A DNA stretch of 64,000 bases from CBDAPI01 sp965249245 (GCA_965249245.1 CBDFLV010000006.1:1-64000); one strand, 5' to 3'. Shown: positions 44,037 to 54,760, counted from the first letter of the stretch. Notes: a model not told the origin generated them from the letters alone. Numbers and translations are program-made.

Positions 44037-45659
44037 ATGCAGCTGAGTGCTACCACCAAGCCGGAATCGGGTGGACTGACGGCTGATGGCTCGACGAAGC
44101 GGGTTTTGGTGGCCAAGGAAGAGTACATCCGGCTGCGCTGGGCGGCAGCGTACTGGAAGGCCCAGCATGCCGGGGCGGTGGAGAGAGAAAAGCAGTTGAA
44201 GTCAGAGAACTTGAGTCTGCGGGCTCGAGTTCGAGAGCTGGAGAGTCAGCTCTGGGGGCGCAAGAGTGAACAGGCCAAGGGTGGGCGCGCTGGCAGTTCC
44301 AGCCCCAAGGCGAGCGGGCGACCCCGAGGGCAGCAAAAAGGCAAGCAGGGGCACGGTCGGACCACTCTGGACGGGTTGGCAGCCCAGGAAGAGGTAGTGG
44401 ATCTGGAGGAAGCCCAAAAAAGCTGTCCGAAATGCGGTCTGGCACTGGAAGCCTTGGGCTGGACGGAAGACGCCGAGGTGGCCGAAATCGAAGTGCGGGC
44501 CCACCGGCGGGTGATCCGGCGGCGCAAGTACAAAGCGGCCTGCCGCTGCGGGGTGCTGCCCGGCATTGTCACGGCGCCCGCCCCGGCACGCTTGATTCCC
44601 AAAGGCAAACTAGGGATTTCGGTTTGGGTGGAGATTCTGCTGGAGAAGTTTGACCATTGCCGCCCCACCCACCGTCTGTTGCAGCAGTGGCGAGACCACG
44701 GTTTGACTCTCTCTGCAGGAACGGTGGCCGGAGGGCTGAAAAAACTGCAGGGTCTGTTTTTGCCGGTGGCCGAGGCGATCGCCCAGCAGCAGCTCACCCA
44801 GGAGAACTGGCAAGCCGACGAGACCGGCTGGCCGGTGTTTGTGGCGGTGGAAGGCAAAAGCGGACGGCTCTGGCATTTGTGGGTGTTTTTGTCGGCCTCC
44901 ACAGTCGTGTACCAGCTCCAACCCAGTCGCTCGTCTGCAGTGCCTCAATCTCACTTCGGCAGCGCCCAGGGCACTTTACTCACCGATCGATATTCTGCCT
45001 ATAAGAAGCTGGTCCGGGTCTCAGAGGGGCGTATTTGCCATGCCTTTTGCTGGGCTCACGTGCGCCGCGACTTTTGGCGACTGGGCCTATCCCACCCCCC
45101 CTGGCAGGACTGGTCCCTGATGTGGATTGACGACATTGGCCGGCTCTTTGCTGCCAATCAGCTGCGGCTGGCAGTTCGCGATCAGCCCTTGGAATGGGCC
45201 CGGGCCGATCGAAAGCTGCGGGTGGCGGTTGAGAAAATGCGAGAGCAATGCGAGGCTCAACGCCAGCTTCCCAGCCTGGCTCCCCCCTGTCGCAAGGTCC
45301 TGAAAAGCCTGGCTCGACACTGGCCAGGGCTGACCGTGTTTGTGGATCAACCGGAAGTGGCTATGGACAACAACGCCGCCGAACGCGCCTTGCGCAACCC
45401 GGTGGTGGGACGCAAGAATTACTACGGCTCAGGCAGCCGCTGGAGCGCCCAGTTGGCGGCCAGCTTATTCAGCATCTTTGCCACCCTGCGACTCAACGGC
45501 CTCAACCCCCGCCTGTGGCTCAGGGACTATCTGCAGGCCTGCGCTAGGCAAGGCGGACAGCCGCCACCCGGCCTGGATCCTTTTCTTCCCTGGGAAATAA
45601 GCCCCCATCGTGCCCGCGCATTGACCTGGGCCAGGACGCCGGCAGCGGAGGCTGGATGA
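44037..45659 (+). CDS. IS66-family transposase, copy B
   Basis: Same 540-residue transposase as in copy A, including coiled coil, CPKC zinc segment, ADETGWPV, TDRYSAYKK and MDNNAAERALRNP. The ATG at 44037 follows AGGGAG. It reads against the direction of the ubiquitin-like cluster. The only visible protein change is PPPGLDPFLPWEIS instead of PPPDLDPFLPWKIS near the end. Intact. Confidence 0.92.
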   Translation: MQLSATTKPESGGLTADGSTKRVLVAKEEYIRLRWAAAYWKAQHAGAVEREKQLKSENLSLRARVRELESQLWGRKSEQAKGGRAGSSSPKASGRPRGQQKGKQGHGRTTLDGLAAQEEVVDLEEAQKSCPKCGLALEALGWTEDAEVAEIEVRAHRRVIRRRKYKAACRCGVLPGIVTAPAPARLIPKGKLGISVWVEILLEKFDHCRPTHRLLQQWRDHGLTLSAGTVAGGLKKLQGLFLPVAEAIAQQQLTQENWQADETGWPVFVAVEGKSGRLWHLWVFLSASTVVYQLQPSRSSAVPQSHFGSAQGTLLTDRYSAYKKLVRVSEGRICHAFCWAHVRRDFWRLGLSHPPWQDWSLMWIDDIGRLFAANQLRLAVRDQPLEWARADRKLRVAVEKMREQCEAQRQLPSLAPPCRKVLKSLARHWPGLTVFVDQPEVAMDNNAAERALRNPVVGRKNYYGSGSRWSAQLAASLFSIFATLRLNGLNPRLWLRDYLQACARQGGQPPPGLDPFLPWEISPHRARALTWARTPAAEAG

Positions 45660-46516
45660 AACGCTTCTGCGGGCGAGACTTTAGCGGCCGGGAGATGCGG
45701 CGACTGTGTGAGCTGATTGGCGAAGATCCGACCCGCTCGCGGGCCCAGCTCTCCCGCTTGGCCTGCCAGCTCTTGGGCTGGTTCAAGCCTGACGGTGGCC
45801 TCAAGGAGATGAGCTGCCGGGTGGCCATGCTGCGCATGCATCGGCAGGGGTTGCTGCAGCTGCCGCCCCCTCGCAACCCGAAGGGAGGCTCGGGCCCAAT
45901 CAAGCACACTTTCTGCAGCGCACCACAACCGCTGCTGTCCCGACCCGTGCACGAGCTGTCCGGCCTGCATCTGGAGCCGGTCCTGAGCCGCCCCGACTCC
46001 ACTTTGTGGAATGAATACATCGACCGCTACCACTATCTGGGATACAAGCCCCTGCCGGGTGCTCAGCTGCGCTACTTCGCTTGTTCCGAAAGCCGCATCC
46101 TGGCCCTGCTCGGCTTTGGCGCCGCCGCTTGGAAAACCGCCCCTCGCGACCGCTTCATCGGCTGGCGTCCTTCGGAAAGGGAGAGAAACCTTCAACTGAT
46201 CGTCAACAACGCCCGTTTCTTGATCCTTCCCTGGGTCGAGTCCAAGAACCTGGCCTCTAAACTGCTGGCCATGGCCGCGCGTCAACTCCCCGAGGACTGG
46301 CACGACCGCTACGCCTACCGACCCGTTCTGCTGGAAACCTTCGTCGACACGGGGCGCTTCACAGGCGCCTGCTACAAGGCCGCCAACTGGATCCATGTCG
46401 GACAGACCCAGGGCCGGGGCAAGCTGGACCGTGACCGCAAGGCCGATCTGCCCACCAAAAGCATCTGGCTCTACCCCCTGAGCAAACACTTCCGAAGATC
46501 GCTTCGCTCCACTTGA
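45656..46516 (+). CDS. DUF4338 (DruA-like) protein, copy B
   Basis: Identical by eye to the 286-residue product of copy A, coupled to the transposase by a 4-base ATGA overlap. It carries the DUF4338 core WNEYIDRYHYLGYKPLPG and RDRFIGW. The coding orientation and position within the element are the same in all three copies, showing that it is a fixed part of this insertion sequence and not a chance neighbour. Confidence 0.85.
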   Translation: MKRFCGRDFSGREMRRLCELIGEDPTRSRAQLSRLACQLLGWFKPDGGLKEMSCRVAMLRMHRQGLLQLPPPRNPKGGSGPIKHTFCSAPQPLLSRPVHELSGLHLEPVLSRPDSTLWNEYIDRYHYLGYKPLPGAQLRYFACSESRILALLGFGAAAWKTAPRDRFIGWRPSERERNLQLIVNNARFLILPWVESKNLASKLLAMAARQLPEDWHDRYAYRPVLLETFVDTGRFTGACYKAANWIHVGQTQGRGKLDRDRKADLPTKSIWLYPLSKHFRRSLRST

Positions 46517-46585
46517 GTTCCCAACCCGCCTCACCCCATTAGGCATAAAGCCGATGATGGGTTTACCTAATATTTACGTACGAAG

Positions 46586-47063
46586 CGTTCAAGTAACTGG
46601 CAAACAAAACGTTAGCTCTGTTCGCGAGTCTCTTGGGGAGTCTTGCGGAGAGGGTCCGGGACAGCTTGACGTGGGATCTCGAGCAGATCTCGAAAAAGGG
46701 ATGCAGCGCAGCCAACACCATCTCTTCGAGCGAAGTGTGGCTTCGCGCTACTTTTCGCCTCTCGTCTTCTTCCTCATCGCTAATGGGTGGCCTCGTCGCC
46801 AGGACGAGCAGATCGGCCGGTGTCATTGGCGGGATGTCGACGTGCGGGGTTCCGAGTGATGGGCGTGGGGGGAAATTGAGCAGCAACCCTCCGTAGCCGT
46901 ATCCCATGGAGCCAAGGACAGGGGCCAGTTCTGCAAAGGCCGCCCCATCGCGAACCAGGTGTATATACGGCTGGTCACGCAGAGCTCGCTCCGGGGCCTG
47001 GTAGCTGAACCAGAAGTAGCGGCCACCATTCGTTGGATTAAGATTCCTCTTCGCTAGTAACAC
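46586..47063 (-). pseudogene. 5' part of a cluster gene split by IS66
   Basis: Starts at a GTG at 47063, 9 bases after AGGAGG, and encodes about 160 residues (RYFWFSYQAPERALRDQPYI, GYGYGGLLLNFPPRPSLG, DIPPMTPADLLVLA) before the IS66 insertion. Joined to the part at 43604-43935 the protein would have about 271 residues. I do not recognise the family. As the first gene of the unit it may set the specificity of the ubiquitin-like system. Its disruption could also be polar on the genes that follow. Confidence 0.8.
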
Positions 47064-47476
47064 GATATCTGTCCTCCTAGATGCAGCTTGCGGGATTCAA
47101 GTTTCGAATATTGGTTCGAGGAAGAAAAGGAAAGACACGATCAGGTGAAGTTCCGATGAGGTCGTGCTGTCCCATATATTGGCACCCGGAAAGCTGCTTT
47201 GCCTTCGATTATGGAAATCGTACACGATAGAGGGAGATCGGAGATTTCGGACCGAATGTTTCAGAAAGAAGCGAGCCACCCGGCTACAGCTACATGACGC
47301 TCCAATTTGGCGGCGGGAACGCGTCACGTGACCATCGCCGGATTGCGGCAGATTCTTGGACACGGCAAGACTGCCTGACCCATTTGAGATGGAGTAGAAA
47401 GGTGCTGGCGAGCCTTGAAGGAAAGGAAAGATGAGGTCAGGGCAAAGGCGAGGGCGCAGGCAAAGGCAGGGGGGAT
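47064..47476. other. Intergenic region upstream of the ubiquitin-like cluster
   Basis: About 410 bases between the cluster's first gene and the transhydrogenase gene, both read leftward. It must hold the cluster promoter unless transcription reads through. Near 47435-47472 there is a GGGCAAAGGCGAGGGCGCAG tract like that at 5832. No confident promoter boxes are seen. Confidence 0.4.
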
Positions 47477-48757
47477 TTACCAGATTTTCATCGAGTCCCT
47501 GAACAGCTTCGTAAGATCTTCGGCACCGGCGCGCCGGGGTGACAGTTTCGTGACCCGGTGTTGGGGCAGTGTCCCTTCGACGAGTTGCGGAATGTCGGCT
47601 TGAGTAAAGCCCATCTCCTGAAGACCATTGGGAACATCGAGCTTTCGCATCAAGTCAATCAGTGAGCGAACCAGAATTTCTCCGGCCTCTGCAAAAGAAG
47701 CACCCTCCGCGTCGCCTCCCAGTGCTGCAGCTGCCTCCAGGTGCCGAGAGGGACAAGCACTCGCAGTGAACCGAAACACCGCTGGAGCCGTGAGGGCCAC
47801 AGAGACTCCATGGGGCACCATCGGGTGGTCCTTCGGATATCCATCCGGGTAGTAGTCCCGCACCATGCTGCTGATGGGATAAGACATTCCATGACACAGA
47901 TGAACCCCGGCGTTTCCAAACCCCAGACCGGCATACGAAGCGGCCATGATCATGCGGGTTCGGGCCTCTTCGTCGGCAGGGCTCTCGTAGAGCCGCTGGA
48001 GATATCTGCAGACCATCCGGATGGACTCCATGGCCCAGATGTCGCTGACCGGATTGGAACCTTGATAGGCGGGACGCAGCAACGGACTCTCAGGGTAAGG
48101 GCGCTCGGTGAAGGGCAGGGCCGTATAGGACTCGAGAGCATGGCACAGGACATCCAGACCGGTCGATGCGATCACGGCCGGCGGCAGCGTCAGAATATTC
48201 TCTGGATCGACCAGACCCAGTGTCGGTTTGAGCCGCCGGTGAGCGATTCCAGTTTTGGCTCTTTTCTCGGACAGGTCGAAAATGGCGACACCGGTCGCCT
48301 CGCTCCCCGTGCCTGAAGTGGTTGGAACTGCAATCAACGGCTTCAGCGGACCCGGGACCGGTCTTGCTTCTCCCAGAGGTGCATTCACATAGGCCAGGAA
48401 TTCAGCCGGATAGGTCGAATACAGATTGGCTGCCTTGGCGGTGTCAATCGTGGACCCACCGCCCACGGCCACAAACCCATCGTACTGGCCCTGCAAGGCG
48501 ATCGTGATTGCCTCCTGAAAGGATTTGTCACTCGGCTCGATTCGCACCCCGTCGAACAGATCGTATTCAACGCCCTCTCCCTCAAGCGATTCACAGACGG
48601 TCCCCACCGGTCGAAGCCCTGCCAGGTTTCTGTCGGTCAGAACCAGCACCCGGGCAGCCCCGATGTCTCGAAGGTCCATCCCGATCTCGGCTGTCACGCC
48701 AGCCCCAAAACGCAGGCTGGAGGTGGCCATCTCGAAAGCAAATTCCGTCTTGTTCAT
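47477..48757 (-). CDS. Iron-type alcohol dehydrogenase family, hydroxyacid-oxoacid transhydrogenase-like
   Basis: 426 residues with the family III metal-dependent dehydrogenase layout: nucleotide site FVAVGGGSTIDTAKAANL, AVPTTSGTGSEATGVAIF, and metal ligands in GLDVLCHALESYTA and NAGVHLCHGMSYPI ... DHPMVPHGVSVALTAPAVF. The phrase around NAGVHLCHGMSYPIS and the C-terminal TLPQHRVTKLSPR closely match the ADHFE1/hydroxyacid-oxoacid transhydrogenase branch, which couples 4-hydroxybutyrate oxidation to 2-oxoglutarate reduction. Substrate choice is inferred from that similarity. Intact; stands alone. Confidence 0.85.
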   Translation of the reverse strand: MNKTEFAFEMATSSLRFGAGVTAEIGMDLRDIGAARVLVLTDRNLAGLRPVGTVCESLEGEGVEYDLFDGVRIEPSDKSFQEAITIALQGQYDGFVAVGGGSTIDTAKAANLYSTYPAEFLAYVNAPLGEARPVPGPLKPLIAVPTTSGTGSEATGVAIFDLSEKRAKTGIAHRRLKPTLGLVDPENILTLPPAVIASTGLDVLCHALESYTALPFTERPYPESPLLRPAYQGSNPVSDIWAMESIRMVCRYLQRLYESPADEEARTRMIMAASYAGLGFGNAGVHLCHGMSYPISSMVRDYYPDGYPKDHPMVPHGVSVALTAPAVFRFTASACPSRHLEAAAALGGDAEGASFAEAGEILVRSLIDLMRKLDVPNGLQEMGFTQADIPQLVEGTLPQHRVTKLSPRRAGAEDLTKLFRDSMKIW

Positions 48758-48810
48758 GAGATCCTTCTTTCAGGAACCATGCCACGTCTACGAGAGTGAC
48801 TAAGAACAAA

Positions 48811-49752
48811 TCACAAACGCTTGATGAGGACCAGGCTCATGTCGTCTTCAAGGGCTCCGAGCCGCCTGACGTCGTCGACAATCAGATGGCACAGTTCCTT
48901 GGCCGATTGATCCTTCCCCTTCCTGAAACAAGCCTCCAGACGTCCGGGAAAATACTCCTTCCCGCCGTTTTGATGTTCCGAGAGTCCGTCCGTGTGGAGA
49001 ACCAGGATATCTCCGTGTCCCATCAAGCTGATCTCGTTCGTCGTGTAGCGCGCCTTGTATCCGAGGGGCGTAGCTTCCGTAGCCTCGAGGTCGATATCGT
49101 GACTGGAGGGCATCGTCCCGATGGGGGGGAAAGTGCTCAGGCTTTCGTCACTGATTCCTACGATCCGGTCGTAGGATCTCGAGAATACAACCGGAAAAGG
49201 ATGGCCGGCGGTGATGAAACGGAAGGCGCCATCCTGGTTGATCTCCCCGTAAAGCAGAGTCAGAAACTTGTTCACCGCGAACGACTGATAGAAGCGCTTG
49301 TTGAGGTTCTCGAATAGTCTCGTGGTGATCTCGCCATGAAGGTCCAGTTCGTAAACGGCGCCCAGCAAGAATGCCTGATGCAGCATAAGCGCCACGAGAG
49401 AGTCGGTCATGAAGTGCCCTGAGACGTCCGCAACCACCACCCCCGCCCGGCTTCGGCACAAACGGAGCTTCTCAGCAATGTGGTGATGGCCGGCAGCTTC
49501 CGCGCTGGAGATGCGGGCTTTCAGATCGTAACGCTTCTTGAAGTCCAGATAGATGAGGTGATCGCCTCCCACGGTCCCGTGCAGAGGCAAAGAAACGCCG
49601 GCCACATCTATCCCCTGGACATCGGGAGGACTCCCCGCTGTGGGCCTCAGATAACTGGCGATTTCCTGAAGGTTATTCAGTTCGCCGGCGGCGTCCACTC
49701 CCCGGTCTTCAGCGGGTTGCCGGGTAGTCGAACCGTTCAGCCGATCCTGCAT
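48811..49752 (-). CDS. PP2C-type (SpoIIE/RsbU) protein phosphatase
   Basis: 313 residues. The phosphatase core shows GVSLPLHGTVGGDHLIYLDF, VVVADVSGHFMTDSLVALML with the metal Asp, ITAGHPFPVVF, DILVLHTDGLSEHQN and LEDDMSLVLIKRL with the final metal Asp. This is the SpoIIE branch that dephosphorylates anti-anti-sigma (STAS) proteins and so controls sigma factors or related switches. There is no N-terminal sensor domain beyond about 45 residues. The usual glycine after DVSGH is Phe. Intact. Confidence 0.85.
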   Translation of the reverse strand: MQDRLNGSTTRQPAEDRGVDAAGELNNLQEIASYLRPTAGSPPDVQGIDVAGVSLPLHGTVGGDHLIYLDFKKRYDLKARISSAEAAGHHHIAEKLRLCRSRAGVVVADVSGHFMTDSLVALMLHQAFLLGAVYELDLHGEITTRLFENLNKRFYQSFAVNKFLTLLYGEINQDGAFRFITAGHPFPVVFSRSYDRIVGISDESLSTFPPIGTMPSSHDIDLEATEATPLGYKARYTTNEISLMGHGDILVLHTDGLSEHQNGGKEYFPGRLEACFRKGKDQSAKELCHLIVDDVRRLGALEDDMSLVLIKRL

Positions 49753-49844
49753 GATCGGCTGAGTGTACCACTCCTATCAAACGCCCTGTTGGCTTCGTCA
49801 CACCCTCTTCGTTCAACACACGATATCTACGGTGAGAAGCCTTG

Positions 49845-49908
49845 GAACTCGCAGCCTAGCCCGGCCGCCGATCGTGAAATGGTAGAGGTCCTGATATTGA
49901 TGCTGAGC
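49845..49908 (-). pseudogene. Short remnant duplicating the 3' end of the SagB-like gene
   Basis: GGACCGCCGATCGTGAAATGGTA and CCTGATATT at 52366-52400 recur here with three or so changes; on the minus strand both encode YQDLYHFTIGG. Only about 40 bases match. Confidence 0.5.
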
Positions 49909-49968
49909 CTTTTCACCTTAGGCGAAAGGAAGGACATTTCAAGCAACAAGGAACCGTAAACTGTTGCA

Positions 49969-49997
49969 TTGACATCGATGTGGCCCCTTGTTATATT
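49969..49997 (+). promoter_or_regulatory. groESL promoter (-35 TTGACA, -10 TATATT)
   Basis: TTGACA at 49969-49974 and TATATT at 49992-49997 are 17 bases apart, close to the sigma-70 ideal. The -10 box abuts the CIRCE element, as expected for HrcA-repressed chaperone promoters. Confidence 0.8.
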
Positions 49998-50023
49998 TGG
50001 CACTTGCGTACCAGGAGTGCCAA
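49997..50023 (+). promoter_or_regulatory. CIRCE operator (HrcA site)
   Basis: TTGGCACTT, nine bases, GAGTGCCAA, matching the CIRCE consensus TTAGCACTC-N9-GAGTGCTAA with compensated changes in both arms. It lies 83 bases before groES. Confidence 0.85.
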
Positions 50024-50105
50024 ATAGGTTCGGGCCCGGGCGTTGAGTCAAGGGCCTGGATATTCCATGCATCAGTAAAACAACAAAGCATGAATGTAAG
50101 GAGGA

Positions 50106-50417
50106 GTGAGTCAAATGATCAGACCATTGCAGGATCGTGTTCTTATTCAGAGAGTCGAGCCTGAAGAAGAGGTTCACGGTTCCATCGTGATTCCCGACAC
50201 GGCCAAGGAAAAACCCCAGGAAGGTGAAGTCGTGGCCGTCGGCGAAGGCAAAGTTCTCGACAGCGGCACCAGGGTTGAGATGTCCGTACAGCCCGGCGAC
50301 CGGATTCTTTTCGGAAAATACGCCGGCAGTGAGGTCAAGATTGATAGTGTCGAGTATCTGATTATGCGTGAAGACGAGATACTGGGCATTCTGGAAGGCA
50401 AGACCGTCAGCGCATAA
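50106..50417 (+). CDS. groS: Co-chaperonin GroES
   Basis: 103 residues: MIRPLQDRVLIQRVEPEEEV, the mobile-loop region GSIVIPDTAKEKPQEGEVVA and SVQPGDRILFGKYAGSEVKI are all standard. GroES caps the GroEL ring during folding. The gene follows a sigma-70 promoter and CIRCE site, has AGGAG before the ATG and lies 35 bases before groEL. Confidence 0.98.
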   Translation: MSQMIRPLQDRVLIQRVEPEEEVHGSIVIPDTAKEKPQEGEVVAVGEGKVLDSGTRVEMSVQPGDRILFGKYAGSEVKIDSVEYLIMREDEILGILEGKTVSA

Positions 50418-50452
50418 CCAAATTAAATCAGCCAAACAAGGAGAAAAACTCA

Positions 50453-52108
<1,656 letters not shown>

Positions 52109-52133
52109 ACCTCCCGTTCAGTCCGATCACAGC

Positions 52134-52163
52134 AAAGGGAGCCGTTCGCGGCTCCCTTTTTTT
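52134..52163 (+). terminator. Rho-independent terminator after groEL
   Basis: AAAGGGAGCCG-TTCG-CGGCTCCCTTT forms an 11-base-pair stem with a stable TTCG tetraloop followed by a T run. Confidence 0.92.
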
Positions 52164-52304
52164 AGCACGGGCATGACCAAACAGGACCCGTCTCACTTCT
52201 GGTAACGCACCAGGACCTCTACGCGTATCGCTCCCAATCCTCTCGTCGCAGGCCTGGGGCTGGCGCCGAACCGCACCGAGAATGGGTTTGGATTGAGCGG
52301 GCTG

Positions 52305-53960
52305 TCAAAGAGACGATTCCGAATCCGGATATGGCGGGAGAGTTGTTAGGCGCGTGTCCTCTACGGGACCGCCGATCGTGAAATGGTAAAGGTCCTGATA
52401 TTTGCGGTCTGTGAGGCCGAGAACTTCGTGCATCGGGTCGTCGAAGTAGCAGCCGATCCCGGTGCTTCGGATGCCGGCGGCTTCAGCTTCCAGATAAAGC
52501 ACCTGGCCGATGACACCCGCTTCCCAAAAGAGGCGAGGATAAAACCAGGGGCCGTGAAGTTCCAGGGGTTCCAAGTACTCAGCAATCATACCAAGGCTGA
52601 AGCAACCATCGCTGGCAATGTCCTGGGAACAGCAAATCTGCCGGGCTGGTTCCCGTGCATCTGCTTCAATAAGGCAATAAAGCTCCAGTTCCTCTGGACA
52701 CCCAAAGGGTCGTCGCCAGGGGCCAGCCTGAGTGAGTGCTACTTCCAAGGGTTTTCGCTGTGAAGGGTCGCGCACCAGGAAGTACAGTCCGGCGGGAAGG
52801 TCATCCACCCGGTGAACGAAAATGGCCAGGTGAATGTAGGGTTTCCAGGGAAGCGTACTGAAGGGAATATTGCCTGGAACTGCCAAAGTCTTTTGAAGCA
52901 TACGATAGAAGGTGTCCCGAGAGATTCGAGTCTCCCCGTCCATGGCCACGGCACTGCGGCGCTGACGAATCATCCTGCGAAGAGAAACCGGACGAGTTGT
53001 CAAAACCCACTGCTTGGGAGGGCTGTTAAGTCGCTCATACCGACCCGGGACACCTGGCTTCCGAGCCGCTTCTGCTATTTCATCCACACCCCATTCAGCG
53101 TGAGACCTGCTCAGTTGATTGGGACTGCCCTGCCAGTCCAGAGATTTCAAGGTCAGAAGCTGATCTGGGGGCAGACCTGACTCTTGCATTGCTGCTTCAA
53201 ACGGACCAAGCGCCATCAGCACATCCGGCTCTTCCGGCTCCGCATCGTGCTCCAGGAATGTGCCCGTGAGTACCGCCAGCTCGTCCCTGCCCAGGTCGTC
53301 CAGGATTCTCGTCTGCCAGCCCAGCCCGGCGGCGCCGATACTGACGGCGGCGATGGCGTGACCAGCATCGTGCTGGCAGTAACGATAAGCACGCTGGCCG
53401 TACTTCCAGGCCTCTCGCCAGAGAATGGAAGTGAGTCCCATGAAGAATGTGCCCTTGGGAAATCTCACACAAAGCTCTTCCCACAACCCCAACTCAAACT
53501 CTGCCCGCACCTCCAACCCGTGTTCCTTCGGTGCGTAATGGCAGACCATGGGCTTGTCACATAGCCCCTCGATGGGACCGCAGATCAGGTAACCCTCGGT
53601 CGGATGCAGATTTCCACTGGAGGGATTGACCCGCAGGGCCCAGCTGGTCTGCCCGGTGCTCTTCCAGGCCGATATCGCCAGGCTGTCGTAGAAAAGTTGA
53701 GAGATGCTCCGCAAGTTCATCGGCACCGCGGGGATTCGGCCCTCAACCAGAGCGTCGTCGTAGAGCGGCTCATCTGTTGGTGGTATTTTCTCCAGGGTCA
53801 CGAACCGCGCGCCGGCATAACGACGAAAAGGATTCGGCTGGGCGGCCCAATCCAGATAGCCTGGGCCACTGGCGTAGCCCTGGAAGTGATGTTTCGTGAC
53901 CTGGTGATAATTGAAAACCTGCTGGAGCGGGTCTGGCTTCTTGCTCAAGTCTCGTCTCAT
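52305..53960 (-). CDS. SagB-type nitroreductase-family oxidoreductase (tandem domains)
   Basis: 551 residues made of two nitroreductase-fold halves. The first contains SWALRVNPSSGNLHPTEGYL and CQHDAGHAIAAVSIGAAGLG; the second RRMIRQRRSAVAMDGETRIS, ASDGCFSLGMIAEYLEPLEL and EAEAAGIRSTGIGCYFDDPM with the closing LTDRKYQDLYHFTIGGPV. SagB-type enzymes are FMN oxidoreductases, some of which oxidise azolines in peptide natural products. No YcaO/cyclodehydratase or precursor peptide is nearby, so the substrate is unknown. Intact. Confidence 0.85.
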   Translation of the reverse strand: MRRDLSKKPDPLQQVFNYHQVTKHHFQGYASGPGYLDWAAQPNPFRRYAGARFVTLEKIPPTDEPLYDDALVEGRIPAVPMNLRSISQLFYDSLAISAWKSTGQTSWALRVNPSSGNLHPTEGYLICGPIEGLCDKPMVCHYAPKEHGLEVRAEFELGLWEELCVRFPKGTFFMGLTSILWREAWKYGQRAYRYCQHDAGHAIAAVSIGAAGLGWQTRILDDLGRDELAVLTGTFLEHDAEPEEPDVLMALGPFEAAMQESGLPPDQLLTLKSLDWQGSPNQLSRSHAEWGVDEIAEAARKPGVPGRYERLNSPPKQWVLTTRPVSLRRMIRQRRSAVAMDGETRISRDTFYRMLQKTLAVPGNIPFSTLPWKPYIHLAIFVHRVDDLPAGLYFLVRDPSQRKPLEVALTQAGPWRRPFGCPEELELYCLIEADAREPARQICCSQDIASDGCFSLGMIAEYLEPLELHGPWFYPRLFWEAGVIGQVLYLEAEAAGIRSTGIGCYFDDPMHEVLGLTDRKYQDLYHFTIGGPVEDTRLTTLPPYPDSESSL

Positions 53961-54711
53961 TCCGATTCGTTTCCGATCATCTTACGGAATTGCTTACCTT
54001 CTCCTCCGGCAAGGACAATGGCCACGCTCGCGAGCATCACATCGTGGTGGTGCTTGGATAGGCGCAATGGCCGGCCGGCCATTGCGAAAAAGCATATCGA
54101 ATTCATCCGGCGGATCTCCGCGCTTTGGAGACTTGCCTGGCTCGATTAAGGGGAAGGCACAGGTGAAACTCGTCGGGGCTACTCCACACCCGGAGAGCTC
54201 GAATAATTCAATGCAAGCGGAGTTCATCCCAGAGGCCCGGACTTGACAACAACTCCACACCCAACTTGACAGCCCGCAATCAGCCTTTTCCCGGCAGCGA
54301 CCTCTATCGCCCCATAATTTCTACATAAGATCCTAAATCATGACATTGAGCGATAAAGAGGAGAAAGTAAAGAAATGACGTTAATGAGAATCGAGTCCTA
54401 TCCGAAAACTCGGTCGTGACCGTTCCGAGGCCAAGGCCTTTGCAGAGACCGTCCAGCGACTTTTTGGCCGGCATACCCAATAAAAGGAAGAAGCTCTCAA
54501 GATTTGGAATGCAAGGAAGACCCTCTGCCTGCAGGGCAGAGGGTCGGCTGTGCCAATCCCCACTCCCTGCGCGGGTTTCGGGATCTGAGCTAAGAACGCT
54601 GTAGTCAATTCTGTAGCTGCAAGGAGCACCCCAGATCAACAGATTTGAACAGTCGGGCCAGCCGATCGTTCCGAAGAACCCCGTAAAGTACTGATAAACA
54701 AAGGGTTTTTC
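53961..54711. other. Intergenic region, no supported gene
   Basis: About 750 bases upstream of the SagB-like gene. Short frames exist on both strands but none has a ribosome site and a recognisable product. GAGGGTCTTCC-like and CCTCTGCCTGCAGGGCAGAGG near 54522-54543 form an inverted repeat of unknown meaning. Confidence 0.45.
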
Positions 54712-54760
54712 TGGTGGAGGTAACCGGACTCGAACCGATGACCCCCTGCTTGCAAAGCAG
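54712..54760 (-). tRNA. tRNA-Ala (TGC) 3' fragment
   Basis: Read on the minus strand, CTGCTTTGCAAGCAG is an alanine anticodon arm (TGC), followed by a variable loop, the T arm GGTTCGAGTCC and an acceptor 3' end TACCTCCA with encoded CCA. The sequence upstream of the anticodon stem does not form a D arm or a matching 5' acceptor (GGAGGTA expected), so only the 3' 49 bases are present. Such fragments are typical of integration sites of mobile elements using tRNA genes. Confidence 0.8.

Larger units (their letters stand above)
43936..46577 (+). mobile_element. IS66-family (ISBst12-like) element, copy B
   Basis: 2,642 bases, opposite in orientation to copies A and C, with ends GTAAATATTCGGTAAACCC and, read inward from the right, GTAAATATTAGGTAAACCC. 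The GTACGAAG duplication proves insertion into the first gene of the ubiquitin-like cluster. It differs from the other copies at a few bases only (for example one Asp to Gly codon near the transposase C-terminus). Confidence 0.95.
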
